Positions 22,520 to 35,684 of a stretch of 64,000 nucleotides of DNA are shown one piece after another. The stretch comes from Eucommia ulmoides (lineage: Eukaryota; Streptophyta; Magnoliopsida; Garryales; Eucommiaceae), in contig CM028325.1 of assembly GCA_016647705.1 (NCBI GenBank), positions 25,840,474 to 25,904,473 of the forward strand. Reading direction: 5' to 3'. Every line of letters starts with the position of its first letter. Position 1 is the first letter of the stretch. The position numbers were made by a program, and so were the translations under genes. The notes under the pieces were generated by a model, which saw only the letters and a list, made by a program, of their open reading frames with translations, did not search any database and had not been told where the DNA came from.

Positions 22520-25250
22520 ATTTGAACATTAATAATAATAACAATCAAGACCAAACATCATTTCACATATTATTTATTCTCAATAAAAAAGAAAGAAAGA
22601 CTATACTCTTTACAAATACACACTATTTATATGCCAACAAAGAACTTCCAATTAATTTTTGCTTGATCTACACCATAAAAAAATTAAAAGTACAAAACAA
22701 ATAAATTTAGATAGAAAAAATTACATGGAAAGAAAATGACAATAACCGACAACTTCAAAACAACATAATGAACTTATAGAACATAAATTTTGACACTAAA
22801 ATTAGAAATTCACACTCATTAGGATGGTGGTGCATTAATACATAAAATATATAACACACACCAAAATCAAAACTAAACTTAAATCAAACCTAGAAAAAAA
22901 ATTGAATCAAAAGTACAGTGGATAAGGTGAGGTTTCTCCAAAACTTTAGGAGTGTAAAGTGTAAAAAAAATCTCTATTATTTTATAAAATTATTTTATGT
23001 TTTCCCTCTACATTTTATGTTTTATCTACACATTCTCTCTATCACACATTCACTCAACAAAACCTCACTATTATTTTATTACCTCTCTTTTTCAAATCAT
23101 ATTTTATTCAATCACATTATTTTTTATTTTTCAATTTTCTAATACATTATTAATAAATTTCTCTTCTTTTTTTTTTTTTTTTTTCATAACTTCGTTGAAA
23201 CTAAACCGAATAACTTCAGTTTTTTCAAATTTTTCGATTTTCTTTTTTGAAATCTAAACCAAACGACATCTGAAAAACTACATAAGGAAAATCTTAAGCC
23301 ATACCTTCATAAAATCCTCATATTCAATGAAAACATTGTCAGATGGGTCACTTGAGCAAGTTAAATTTGAAACGGGGGCTGAAACCTAGAAAAAAAAGAC
23401 AAAAATAAATTGGTCTTAGCTTAAGCAGCGAAGGATCAAATCAACAATAAAAGATCATCAATTGTGTTACTATCTTTCTTTTGGTGGCCTGAAACTAAGG
23501 TGAATTTGTTGATTTTAAGATTTCCTTTCCTATATTTATGTTTTTGTTAATTGGTGAACAGAAATACTGTTGGGAATTACTATGTCATACAACAACATAT
23601 AAAGAAAGACTTTCAAGAACAACCCAATTCACTGATATTTCACTCATTTCCTTCAATGTCAAGAATGTGTAGAAAATATCTACAATACCATAGAAGAAGG
23701 AGAAAAAAATAGAACATAAGAAGCAACAACATAAAAACATATCCTATATATCTTTTTCAATTATTCTTGGAAGAAGGCAAAAAAAAAAAAAAATCATGGT
23801 TCATATTCATATCTGAAAAGATGGAAAAAATTGGGGGGAGAGAGAGAGAGAGAAAATACTTACACAAGTCAACGACAATTGCAAATAACTCAAACACGAA
23901 GGGCCACTGCAAAGACAGAACCTCTAGAAAAGAAGAGGAAAATGTTGTCGTTAGTTTAGTATTTTTGTTCCAAGTTTTTCACTTACCTAAAACAGGGCGT
24001 GATTAGTTAGCAGTTTAATCTTGCTAAAAAAACCAATGAAATATACTCACAGCTCTATTTTGAGCATCTGTTGGCACGCCATCAATTTTACAGTACCCTA
24101 AATAAAATAGAAGTATCAAAAAACTATACAGCCAAGTGAATTGAAGGACAACCTATTTTGCTATACCCTAAATAAAATAGAAGTATCAAAAAACTTATCC
24201 TCACATAATTCTATTAATGTTTCCAATATCATTAGGGCATTAAAACACATTAAATAATTATCACATGCTCAATATAGTTACAAATGAAGAAAACAATAGG
24301 ATCAACTACTATCTACTACTATTTTTCAATTCAAAATCCTCAGAATTTTTCATGTACCAAAAGGGGATGATTAAACTACAAACACAATGATGCGAACCTC
24401 ACCAATGACCATCACACAAATTCAACTATCAAACCATAAACAAAATAGAGTAAGAAGGTGATGAGAAAAAAAAAAAAAAAAAAAACTAAATCTATCGAAA
24501 TAAAAATCCAGATCTTAATCAATTGAATAAAAAATACCCATATTTGAATCAACTATCAAACCATAATAAGACTAAATCCCAAATTGCATGAATCAATTTA
24601 ACAATGTGCTTCAACACAGAAAACGGTAAAGCTGAAATTGTAACCAAAGCTCACCTATTGATCCAAGCTTATAAATCACCACAACGGAATTGTTCAAAAC
24701 CTGAAATAAAAAAAATCAACACTAATTACTCAAATATCTAGAGAGAGGGAGACTCCGGATGTAATTTGTGTGAGACAAAAAGAAAGAGAAACGGTTTTCG
24801 TGAAGGAAATCTGTACCAACTTTGACGCTGACCATGGTGTTTCCATCGTCGAAGACGAAAATTGTTTAAAGATTTAGAGAGAAAGTACCTTTGATTAGGG
24901 ATGAACAAAAGAACCATGATGACAAACCTTTGCTCGGTAATGGAACCATTATGGAACGACGATTTGGCGATAGAACGACGATGTGGAAGGGCGCGTTGGG
25001 CATGGCGTGGCGATGGCAAGGGATAACATAGGGAGAGAGACGATTGACAGACCGCAAATGCATGGAGGACAGCGTTTTGCTAGGGTTCAAGGTGAACGGG
25101 AGTAGTGGAGTGAAGTTTTTGGGGTTTATGGCGTGAATGGTATAGGTGGCGGGGTGAAATGAAAGTTGACCTAACTTTATGATAAAAGATGATCAACGGT
25201 CAAAAAATGTCTAGAGTTTTATCTCTAATTCAATAGTTGTGTTTATACCC
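22520..25250 (-). other. Helitron interior, possible captured gene pieces
   Basis: No frame of convincing length was found. On the minus strand 24640-24710 reads VLNNSVVVIYKLGSIG before a GT, and 24050-24090 reads GYCKIDGVPTDAQNRA before a GT, which could be captured exons. T-rich and A-rich runs occur near 23167-23185 and 24467-24486. A GAGAGAGA run lies near 23838. The source gene is not recognised. Confidence 0.3.
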
Positions 25251-25737
25251 GTCTTGATTTATTATATAGATGATGATGAAGAGAAATATAGAGATATAGT
25301 AAAATATAGAGAAATTTAAAAAAAGAGTGTGATACTATATGATGATATTATATAAAATAGCGAGTATATTTTTATTGAAATATAAAAATAGAGAGAAGTG
25401 ATATTTTGTGATACTTCACGTATATTATTTACTTGATTTACGGGTAATAGGGTTCGCGATCAGTTTAATATAGGGATGTTCTGGTTGCACCTTGACTCTC
25501 TGGATCATTATATCTTGGGAAGGGCTTGTCATTCAATCCCGAGCATAAAGGGGACACATATCTTTTTAAGACAGTGTTAACACGCCTTGATCTACCAGAT
25601 ATGTATTTTCTCTCTATTTTATTTTTTATTTATTTGTTGATACTCTTAGTTATTTAAAGAGATTGAAATTGCATATGAAATATATTTATTATTTATATTG
25701 AATTAATAAAATTATGTGAAATTTTTCCAACAATATA

Positions 25738-28151
25738 AGAAGAGATATCATTTTGTGAAAGTTTAATCTTGTTTGAATTCGTTTATAATATAATTTTAAT
25801 GTATTTGATGACCGATACATTTTTGTTTTAATCTTAAATTTATGAAAGTAACTAGAGAAATAAAAAAATTGTTTTTGTTATGATAATATTCTATTTTGGA
25901 TTTAATCTTATTTTAATTTTCCTATTGAAATAATCATAATTTATTTTTAAATTTTATTTGTTATATGAATTTTCCTACTTTTATTTATATTTTATTGTGA
26001 TATTTTATATGTATATTTATTATATTTAATAGCATTCTAAGTGTATTTGATGATAGTGTCATTAATATTATTTTTGTCTTGAAATTGAGATATTTTTGAA
26101 AAATGCGGGGTATACATATTTCAAGAAAGAAAAAATGGAGATTGTTTGATATAATTTTTATTATTGTTTTTCACATAAATTAATTTATTTTATTAGTTGT
26201 TTATTTAATGAAAATCAAATGTTTTATTTTTTAAATGTGATATCATTTGTATAAAATAAAATGTTAGAGATTCTTAAATATTATTTTAGTCTTTTACAAT
26301 CATCAAACTAAAATAAATTTTAAGAATTAGAAAGATTTATAAATTAAGGGTGTTTATATATATATTGAATATTGAGAATTTAATTTTTTAAGAATAAAGT
26401 ATTTTGACCCTTTTAATAAAAATAATATTTTTATTTTGTGAAGGCATATGTGTGTGTGTGTGTGTTCTTGATTTAAAAAAAAGAAAAAAATACATGCAAT
26501 GTTTTTATTCTTTGTGAAAAAAAATATATTACATTTTATTACTAGTGATAAGTTTCTTGCTTGAAAATTAGTTTTTAGTAGGTACTAAACTAATAACCAA
26601 TTTCTCATTTCAAAATGGTTCCTAGTATATAATAAGACAACGGGCGATTACGATTAAGTAGTTCTTAGTAGCAACATACTGGTCACAAAATTTGTGATTC
26701 CTAGTAGTAAGACATAAAATAATATTTTTAAGTGAGACTTTTAATATTGTTATTAAATTTTAATTACGTGATAACATATTGATAATTTTATTGTCGTCAT
26801 ATAAAATTATTAAATTGCTTTTAAAGGGAAAGTTGATTTTAAAAAAATTAAATTTTAATTATTGGAATTATCATATGGTTTCAAGAAATATCGAAAACTT
26901 TGTAAATAAAATAATAATTTATATCAATGAATTGTCATTCCTATTGTATTTAAGATAATGGTGCCTAAAATTTTTTCGTTATTCGATCGAAAGATAGGTG
27001 TATTCATAGATATAGATGTTTTAAAAATTGATCGAAAATGATACAAAATTAAATTCTATTTTTATGGAATTATTTTATAGTTGCCTATTGTGTTGGAAGA
27101 AAATATTTGTTGCTTTAGCTTATATTTCTAGAAGGTTTATATGATGGTAAACTAGAAAATATGTTGTATTGATAAATATACTATCTCAATATATAGTTCC
27201 TAATTGATTGATTTGCGATTTCCCAAATTATTTATATAATTTCAAAATTGAGAATATAAACATTGTCTCAGAAATTGCTACTTTGGTACATGTCTCATAT
27301 CTGTTCACATAATGAAATATGAGACTGTACATAATTTTGATTCAATGTAAAGTTGGGTTTAATATGTTCTAAATATATTTATTTGATAGTATTATTGGAA
27401 CTGAAAAATTATATGCGTTGCTAAAAAAAATGATGTTCCAATTGCCAAAATATTGTTTGGTACCACAATGAGAATTGATGGAATAAATAAAATTTAAAAA
27501 TTGAGGCTTAATATTCAGGCGTTATATTCCCATGAGGTGGGACAATCATATGTTACATTCCCACGAGGTGGGACAATTTACCTCAAAGACCAGTAGTGGT
27601 TAGGTCTTAAAATTGTCGAGAGGGATAAGTGTTAGCCTATAAGAAAGTGACATAGGGATGTAACCCACCCTATATGATTAAGAACCCCATGAAGGAGATT
27701 CAATGGATAGTAACAATTCATACTGCGAGACTTATAAAACAACACTATATAATTTAGAGAAATCATTTAAAATATTATCTTTCTTATCCCTGAGGCGCTA
27801 GTGTTGTATAATATTGTGTTAAGAATGGGTTTAACCCTTAATGAGATCAAGGCAAGAAAATTCTTGTAGGGTACGGGTCACATAAACCCTTGGAGGACTC
27901 ACCTAAGTGAGAGTTGTCCTGAGGCCGCAACTATAGGATTAGGCTTTCCCTAGTAACTCTCATGAAAATCAAGATACATGTGCATAGCCATAGAAGTACA
28001 AAAACTGCGAACACGATCTAATACTCGTATTGTGTATGAGCTTACTAAAGTTCGACTAAAAGGACCTAATTCAAGACACTGTTCACTATGGTTCCTTCAG
28101 ATGAATATTTGTTACACTAAGTAAGGTTCAAATCCTGAAGACACATACACC
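25738..28151. other. Internal region of the non-autonomous LTR element
   Basis: 2.4 kb with no frame resembling gag or pol. The part at 25738-27480 is very AT-rich with a TG microsatellite at about 26444-26464. The part at 27500-28150 has higher complexity, with a near-repeated phrase CCCA(T/C)GAGGTGGGACAAT at about 27529 and 27560. It may be a conserved non-coding part of the family or a piece of a foreign gene. No function can be assigned. Confidence 0.5.
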
Positions 28152-28366
28152 TGTTACGCAGTATTATATTAATCATTATTTTTATTACAATAATTTTAAT
28201 TCTATTTTATTGTTTTCTTTTCTAATTTTAAATTATAATTCCATTATAAATATATATGTTACAATTTAATTATTATAATATTTATGTGGATAATTAGTGA
28301 TTTTATTAATTATAATTTTATGAGTATTTAATATTAGTGTAAGAGTTATATAATCCCTACACTATA

Positions 28367-28900
28367 TGTTGGAGAAAATACAAATAAATTGAGAAAAATA
28401 CAAATTAATATCGGACTGAGGCACGTAAATCTCGTTCTCTTTAAGGAGATTCAAGCCCTTTGAAGTCGACAATGCCTTAAGACCGGTGCAACAAAATTTA
28501 TCTTTGACTTGTCCCCTCCAAGATACAACAACTCAACTTAGTCATTTGGTTAACACTAACTTTGCACAAGCACTAGAACCCAAAACTCCACCAAGAGAAC
28601 ACCTTTCTTTGCCCAAAATAAACGATGTATGTATGAAAATATGAATGATTTAATAAACTTATAGGATTACCTATTTATAATCTCCCAAAACACACAAGAT
28701 TAAATACATAAAATAAATAAATAAAGGTTACAAAACACTAAAAATCTTGAAAGTTACAAGAACATTAAATGATACCATAAATGGAGCACTAACCCAATAA
28801 GATAGTGGAAAACCCTTTAGCTCCATAACTTATGAAACTCCAAAATAATAATTCAATAAATAATATATATTATATTATATTTCATTAAAAATTACCAACA
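28367..28900 (-). repeat. 3' LTR of the minus-strand copia element
   Basis: It aligns along its length with 39335-39865, about 85% by eye. CATAACTTATGAAACTCC and TATATTATATTATAT are shared near its end. Confidence 0.9.
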
Positions 28901-29479
28901 TTCCCCTACTCATTTTAATATAAAATAAATAAAAAACTTATCGGGCAAAGATGGATTAACATGCACAATGAAGGTGTGCTCTACATTAAACCTTCATTTA
29001 GTGAAACAACAATCTCTACTCTAGAGTTAATAGTTATCTCGAACTTAAACTATGACTTCTTAAAGGAATAAAGTACCATTGTTCATGCATGATTTTCCAG
29101 GTGTTAACATAAGTTTTATTAGCCATCACATTACGGCCTTGTGTTATCCCAGTTTTTCATAAGTGTTTTTGAGAATAGTCTAATTCTTATAGAAAGAGAA
29201 CCCACTTTCACACTTATATAGGTGATATATGTTAAGGGTACTCCTATAATTATGATACCCCACTCGTAAAAGATACAAATTTTATTAAATGTTCATAAAA
29301 CTCAACCCTCCAATCATTACAAGATAAATGCACTTACACCATAGGGATATATCAAATAAAGTAGTGCATTTTTTCAAGTTTTCTTATGGTTCATTTTTCC
29401 CATGGAACCTAGTTCTCAGGATCTCTGGTCCCTAGGTTGGGTATCCTCATAAGTAACTTACTAAAGTATAGGCTTTAAC

Positions 29480-30039
29480 CCCATCTCCCTCGATGTATTC
29501 TAGACCTTTTCTCTAGTCAAAGTGTTGTTAGTGGACCTGCAAGATTATCGCAAGATTTAATATAATCCACATTAACAACACCATTATTCATATAAGATCT
29601 TATAATACTTTGCTTTCTCCTTATCGTTTTGAATTTTTTGTTATAGTAACGATTTTTTTTTACTCTACCAATTGTAGCGGTGCTATCATAATGTATTAAA
29701 ATATATGGAATTGATTTTTTTTCAAAGTGGGACTTCATGTAATAAATCTCTTAACCAATTTGCTTCCTCACTTGTAGAAGTTAGAGCTATAAGCTCAGCC
29801 TCCATTGTCGAATTAGAAATGATAGTTTATTTTTTAGACTTCAAACATATAGCACCACCACGTAATGTAAAAATATAAATCGCCTGAGAATGTATTCCAG
29901 TCTATATCACTAAAACCTTCAAGTACCGCAAGATATTTTTTATAAAACAAACCATAATTTTTAGTGCCTGATAAGTATTTTAGTATTCGCCCAATGGCAC
30001 ACTAATGTTCTTTACCTGGTTTACTATTAAACCTGCTAA
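29480..30039 (-). pseudogene. Copia RNase H remnant, minus strand
   Basis: SRFNSKPGKEH (about 30036-30000) follows directly on the RT end at 35685. The RNase H continues downward to a YILIHYDSTATIGRV and NGVVNVDYIKSCDNLAGPLT stretch (29738-29517), where the catalytic CDN-type position reads YDS. It is in several frames and not functional. Confidence 0.8.
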
Positions 30040-30044
30040 GTACT

Positions 30045-32083
30045 TGTACGCGCGGAGGATTTCACATCCTTGGCGTATATGACTACTCGCAAGTGTACGA
30101 GGTCAAAGTTTTAGTATAGTGTGATAGTTAAGATTGGGTTATCGTATCCACAAGGATTGGTCTCGTTACTATCGAATACCGCGTTTATAGTGACCTAACT
30201 TTATCTAGGCGAAAAATAAATGTATTTAATTAATTAAACTAATACTAATATAACCTAAATTAACCACGCTAATATGCTAATATGTTTTAGGGTGAAGAAT
30301 TGCCAAGGGATTAACGTGTTTACAAATACGTGTTTGATTTTGATTTACTCACGTTTACAGTGTTCGACCCATTTGACAATCTCGGTACATAAACTCCACC
30401 ACCACCTCTCCCAAGTGTAAGACGGGAGAATACATGACTTCGAGTCAACGAAGAAGTCCCCCTCAATGTCGTAACGACCCTAGGTCATGTGAGTCTCGCC
30501 CAACATCATTGATTGCACACAATCCAATTCCCGAACAAGTCATTGGATCGTGCGTTGTATTTACCCTATCGACAATCTCCATTCTAAAACTCCCTCGCCA
30601 CCTCTCCCGAGTGTAAGACAGGGGATATAATGTGAATTCGAGTCAACGACGAAGTCCCCCTCAACGTCTTAATGACCAAAGGTTGCGTGCGTCTTTCCCC
30701 AACGTGTTTACAAATACGTGTTTGATTTTGATTTACTCACGTTTACGGTGTTCGACCCATTTGACAATCTCGGTACATAAATTCCACCACCACCTCTCCC
30801 AAGTGTAAGATGGGGGAATACATGACTTTGAGTCAACGAAGAAGTCCCCCTCAATGTCGTAACGACCCTAGGTCACGTGAGTCGCACCCAACATCATTGA
30901 TTGCACACAATCCAACTCCCGAACGGGTCATTGGATCGTGCGTTGTATTTACCCTATCGACAATCTCCATTCTAAAACTCCCTCACCACCTCTCCCGAGT
31001 GTAAGACATGGGATATAATGTGAATTTGAGTCAACGAAGAAGTCCCCCTCAACATCTTAACGACCATAGGTTGCGTACGTCTTGCCCCAACGTCATCGAT
31101 TGTCCACAATTCAAACCCCGACCGAATTATAGAATCGTGGCGTTTGTTTACCTTAATCCGAATTTGGGGTTTATCAAAACCCCGTATTCTCCATTTATCT
31201 AACTAAGAATGATAAACAAATAATATGATAAATATAATCAAACTACGAAGAACAATCACAAACGAAACACCAAAATTATCCAAACAACGTATTTATAAAT
31301 ATAGTATTAATCCCTACTACAATTCATGTTTAGCTATGGCCATAGACGCATTTAAAATAAAATAACAAGCTAAATTAGCTCACATGATCCTAAGATAAAG
31401 AAATAAGGAAAAACAACCGAGGAAATTAGCCTCGTCCGAAGATAAACCGCTAAGAACGCTCAACGATCGATTCGCCTTCTTCTCTACTTCGGGATGTGAG
31501 CTCCACCTCTAAAACTCCTAAACTTAAGCCTAAGTATGGCCTAAGGTGCCCAAATGGCCGGGGGGCTCACAAGGAGGGGAGAGGGAATGGTATTTATAGA
31601 CAAAATATCTCAAAATATCTAAATAAATATCAAGGCTGTGTAGAGGCTCTCCGCCTAGGCAAAGGAATCCACCACCTCGGTAGAGACTAGGTCGGTTTGG
31701 TGACTACCTCGGCGATGTAGACAACGGTAGACGTAGAAAAGGTTCTGCTGCATTTTTGCATAGGCGGTGGGATTCACTGCCTAGATGGTGGGCTGTTAGT
31801 AGCCATTTGTCTTTCTCAGCTTCTTCACCACGCAGTGGTGGTCTGGACACCGCGGCAGTGGGCTTGTTTCACAATTTTGCCTCCGAGCTTGTTTTTCCAC
31901 TGTTCTTCGATCGCTTTTTGTTCGATCTCATCGTTTTCGCTCCAATTTCCAATTTTTTTGCCCCACACACCTGATTTAATACAAAAAGATAAAAACGAAT
32001 TAAAACGTAATAAAAATACTATATAAACGCACGAAAACTAACTTAATTTAGTTTGGAAATACATAGGTAGATCACACCTATCA
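30045..32083 (-). repeat. 3' LTR, with 387-bp internal duplication
   Basis: The segment about 30312-30698 is repeated at 30699-31085, both starting AACGTGTTTACAAATACG. This accounts for the roughly 417-bp excess over the other LTR. A TATA-like TCTATAAATACC lies on the minus strand at about 31589-31600, with a GC-palindrome array at 31638-31860 upstream of it. Confidence 0.9.
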
Positions 32084-34057
32084 AATACCCCCAAACTTGG
32101 AATTTGGCTAGTCCTCGAGCCAATCACAGACACGAAAATGAAAAATATAACTGAATTAAATAAAAAACAACCTAAAAACAATCTAAACATAACAACATGC
32201 GAGTTTTACATTCTTCTAGCGGCCTATTTATTTTTGTCCCTCAACAACCGCCAGTTATATTGAGTTCAGGCAGTAAAACACATCATATGGTTCTAGAATT
32301 TCGACATGCAATAATGGTAAACTCTATTCTAGATTCTGTAAACATGTTAGTGCGTGACTCAATAGTATAACTATACAATGACTGGATTGGATTATCCCCC
32401 AATGAAATTCACTACTTAGACTGTGAAGGACTAGTATTTCCATAAGCTTGATTGGGGTCCACTCTCCACTAATGTAGGTTCAGTAGTTCAAAAAGATCAT
32501 AAGGACTTGGTTTGGTTAAGGAATAGATGGCCAAGGGTATTTCGAAATAGAAAATGGGTTAACGTTGTTAACTTAACGTTACCCAAGGCTCAACGCTTGG
32601 CACATTTACTCTCGAACCCCCATAGTTAAATTGAGACAACCCTGAACAATCTATTAAGACCATCTTACTCATTTGTCAAAAAGAAACGAAAATTAAAAAC
32701 CATATGTACACTTGATTCCTTTTTTTTTTTCAACAAACACACCCCCAAACTTATTTGATTGTTATAATTGAAGGGGTGTTTGAAATACAAATAAAAAACA
32801 ACAAGTGAGTACTCAAATACTGAACCGATTAGAAGTTCGCCCTAAACCCAACCGCTCACATCAAGAAACATTTGCAATTGCTAGCTTGATTTACTCAAAT
32901 GTGCCTTTAAATTCAACAATTAAGGTTTGGAAAAAGATCAATTGGCCAGGGTATTTGTTTATGTGTTCAGAATTGAAATATCATTTAGGCTTCGACAGTG
33001 TAACGAGGGATAAACATATTATAGGGTAGGCTTCAAAGGCTCAAGTGATAAAAAAGAATGCCTAAATCACGTCTCCTGAACTACCTCATCTAGGATTTCG
33101 CCTCAAGATTTCCCTCAATTAGATTCTAGAATCCTTAATGTGTCATGAATTTGGTTAATCAATAATCATCTTCAAGTCAATTGAATAGAAATACATTGAG
33201 TCTATGTGCTCATGAAAGTTAGGATCTACAATAATTTTTACCAAAAAGCATAGTCAAGCACACAAAATCACACATGCATGGGTATTACCCTTGACCTCGA
33301 AAACAATCAGGGGTAATCTCATCATCGGGTAACGGCCCAGGTGAATGCAAAACTCAATATATAACAACAACACACAAAAACATAAACACATTCTAACCTA
33401 AACACACATGCAATACGAGAAAACAGTACCACATAAACTAACATACTACACATCACTTCCGAACTTAATACAGATAGTGTTCTCTCAGTGATCCCAATCA
33501 TCAATCTCAACATATGAAATTTAAAGCATGCTGACGAATGGTGTTTAGAGCACTTACCTGAGAGGCGCGAGGATCTCGCCTCCGATTCAAGTTGGATGCG
33601 ACGGATTTTACTTATTTGACCTTGGGTTGCCTCCCAAGAAGCACGTGATTTAATGTCATCGACCTGACATTTTCAGATCGCCCTCAAGATTGATGAGGTT
33701 TTGCTTTGAATTACTCAATCTTTTAACGAAACGCCTCACCGGATTATGTGCGTGGCCCCGCACCATAAAACGGTTTGGAATCCCGTCGAACGGGATGCAT
33801 CAATACCCGTCGATCTAACATCGCCAAGTACCCTACATTGGAAACAAAAAACAAAACTACAAACAAAAATTATATACAAAAGAAATATCTAAAGAAAAAT
33901 TAAGTCATTTACACACAATATCGACAATAAACAACAAAACACAATCCCGATAATATGATACACTTGCTTTTCCTATCTAAAACTTAAGTCCTGAGCCGTT
34001 ACCGCGTTTCTTCGGCAATAACATCAAAACAATTCTCTGCAACGGCGCCAAAAACTT
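32084..34057 (-). other. Internal region of the non-autonomous element, no protein genes
   Basis: 1974 bp with no frame that resembles gag or pol. On the minus strand AAGTTTGGGGGTATT (about 32084-32098) directly precedes the 3' LTR as a purine-rich tract. A hairpin lies at 33561-33583, and blocks around it are conserved in 56061-57986. Conservation without coding suggests that RNA signals are what is kept. Confidence 0.7.
34033..34050 (-). promoter_or_regulatory. Primer binding site, tRNA-Asp type
   Basis: The minus strand reads TGGCGCCGTTGCAGAGAA. The first 12 bases are complementary to the 3' end of plant tRNA-Asp. It lies 7 bases inside the 5' LTR, after AAGTTTT. Confidence 0.85.
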
Positions 34058-35679
34058 AGTACGCGCGGAGGATTTCGCATACGTGGCGTATATGACTACT
34101 CACAAGTGTACGAGGTCAAAGTTTAAGTATAGTGTGATCGTTAAGATCAGGTTATCGTATACATAGGGATTGGTGTCATTACTATCGAATACTGTGTTTG
34201 TTGTGACCTAATTTTATCTAAGCGAAAAACAAATGTATTTAATTAATTAAACTAATACTAATATAACCTAAATTAATTACACTAATATGCTAATATGTTT
34301 TAGGGTGAAGAATTGTCTAGGGATTAACGTGTTTACAAATACGTGTTCGATTTCGATTTACTCACATTTATGATGTTCGACCCATTTGACAATCTATGTA
34401 CGTAAACTCCACTGCCACCTCTCTCAAGTGTAAGATGGGAGAATACATAATTTCGAGTCAATGAAGAAGTCCCCCTCAATATTTTAACGACCCTAAGTTA
34501 CGTGAGTCTCGCCCAGTATCATTGATTGCACACAATCTAACTCCTGACCAGGTCATTAGATCGTGCGTTGTATTTACCCTATCGACAATCTCTGTTCTAA
34601 AACTCCCTTGCCACCTCTCCCGAGTGTAAGAAGGGGGATATAATGCGACTTCGAGTCAATGAAGAAGTTCCCCTTAATGTCTTAACGATCTTAGGTTGCA
34701 TGAGTCTTGCCCCAACGTCATCGATTATCCACGATTCAAACCTCGACCGGGTTATAGAATCGTGGCATTTGTTTACCCTAATTTGAATTCGGGGTTTGTC
34801 AAAACCCCATATTCTTCATTTATCTAACAAAGCATGATAAACAAATAATACAATAAATACAATCAAACTACCAAGAACAATCACAAACGAAACACCAAAA
34901 TCATCCAAACAATGTATTTATAAATATAGTATTAATCCTTACTACAATCCATGTTTAGCTATTGCCATAGCCGCATTTACAATGAAATAACAAGCTAAAC
35001 AAGCTCAAATGATCCTAAGATAAAGTAATAAGGAAAAACAACCGAATAAATTAACCTCGTCCGAAGATAAACCGTTAAGAACGCTCAATGATCAATTCGC
35101 CGTCTTCTCCTCTTCGGGATGCGAGCTCCACCTCTAAAACTCTTAAACCTAAGCCTAAGTATAGCCTAAGGTGCCCAAATGGTCGAGAGGCTCACAATGA
35201 GGGGAGAGGGAATGGTATTTATAGACAAAATATCTAAATAAATATCAAGGCTATGAAGAGGCTCTCCGCCTAGGCGAAGGAATCCACTGCCTAGGCAGAG
35301 ACTAGGTCGGTTTGGTGACTGCCTCGGCGATGAAGACAGCTATGGACATGGAAAAGTTTATGCTGGATTTCAGCCTAGGCGGTGGGATTTGTCGCCTAGG
35401 CGGTAGGCTGTCAGTAGCCATTTGTCTTTCTCAGCTTCTTCACCACCGCGGCGGTGGGCTTGTTTTACAATTTTGCCCCCGAGCTTGTTTTTCCACCATT
35501 GTTCAATCGCTTTTGGTTCAATCTCATCGTTTTTGCTCCAGTTTCCTATCTTTTTATCTCATACACCTGATTTAATACGAAAAGATAATAATTAATTAAA
35601 ACGTAATAAAAATACTATATAAACGCACGGAAATTAACTTAATTTGATTTGGAAATACATAGGTAGATCACACCTATCA
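34058..35679 (-). repeat. 5' LTR of the minus-strand non-autonomous element
   Basis: It aligns with the other LTR. Read on the minus strand a palindrome array (35460-35258) precedes a TCTATAAATACC TATA box (about 35214-35225), so transcription would start near 35190 and run leftward. Confidence 0.9.
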
Positions 35680-35684
35680 GTACT

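Larger units (their letters stand above)
22335..25270 (-). mobile_element. Helitron-like element, non-autonomous, minus strand
   Basis: On the minus strand it begins TCTATATAATAAATC after an A (at 25270) and ends with GGCACGGGTTATACACTAG before a T (at 22335). This fits the Helitron rule of 5' TC, 3' CTRR and insertion between A and T. A small stem CCTA/TAGG lies about 13-17 bases before the 3' end, shorter than the usual hairpin. The sister LTR of the host element, without the insert, gives independent support for both edges. No Rep/helicase was seen. GT/AG-like junctions and gene-like pieces near 24600-25090 may be captured host exons, but I could not identify them. Confidence 0.65.
22001..25737. 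repeat. Left LTR of the block, split by a Helitron
   Basis: X part 22001-22334 and Y part 25271-25737, about 0.8 kb together. The Y part contains the phrases GATATTTCACGTATATTAT and TTATTTAAAGAGATTG, shared with 40032-40290. Confidence 0.75.
30045..35679 (-). mobile_element. Non-autonomous LTR retrotransposon (LARD-like), minus strand
   Basis: A perfect GTACT duplication (30040-30044, 35680-35684) flanks the element. On the minus strand the LTR starts TGATAGGTGTGATC and ends CCTCCGCGCGTACA. The 5' LTR is 34058-35679 (1622 bp), the 3' LTR 30045-32083 (2039 bp). A primer site matching the 3' end of tRNA-Asp and a G-rich tract before the 3' LTR are present. The 2-kb interior has no gag or pol. 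The related element at 54630-59400 and the solo LTR at 48366-50042 belong to the same group. It presumably used proteins from an autonomous Ty3/gypsy relative. Confidence 0.9.

Noticed and set aside
22918-23257. Hydrophobic open frames in the Helitron
   Set aside because: AT-driven composition with F, I, L and Y; no family and no conservation visible.
30434-31004. Repeated protein-coding gene (MTSSQRRSPPQ...)
   Set aside because: The copies are LTR tandem units, antisense to the element. Kept only as a low-interest observation.
31756-32026. Overlapping frames rich in W, F and S in the LTR
   Set aside because: They cover the palindrome array and U3 region of an LTR; equivalent frames are broken in sister LTRs.
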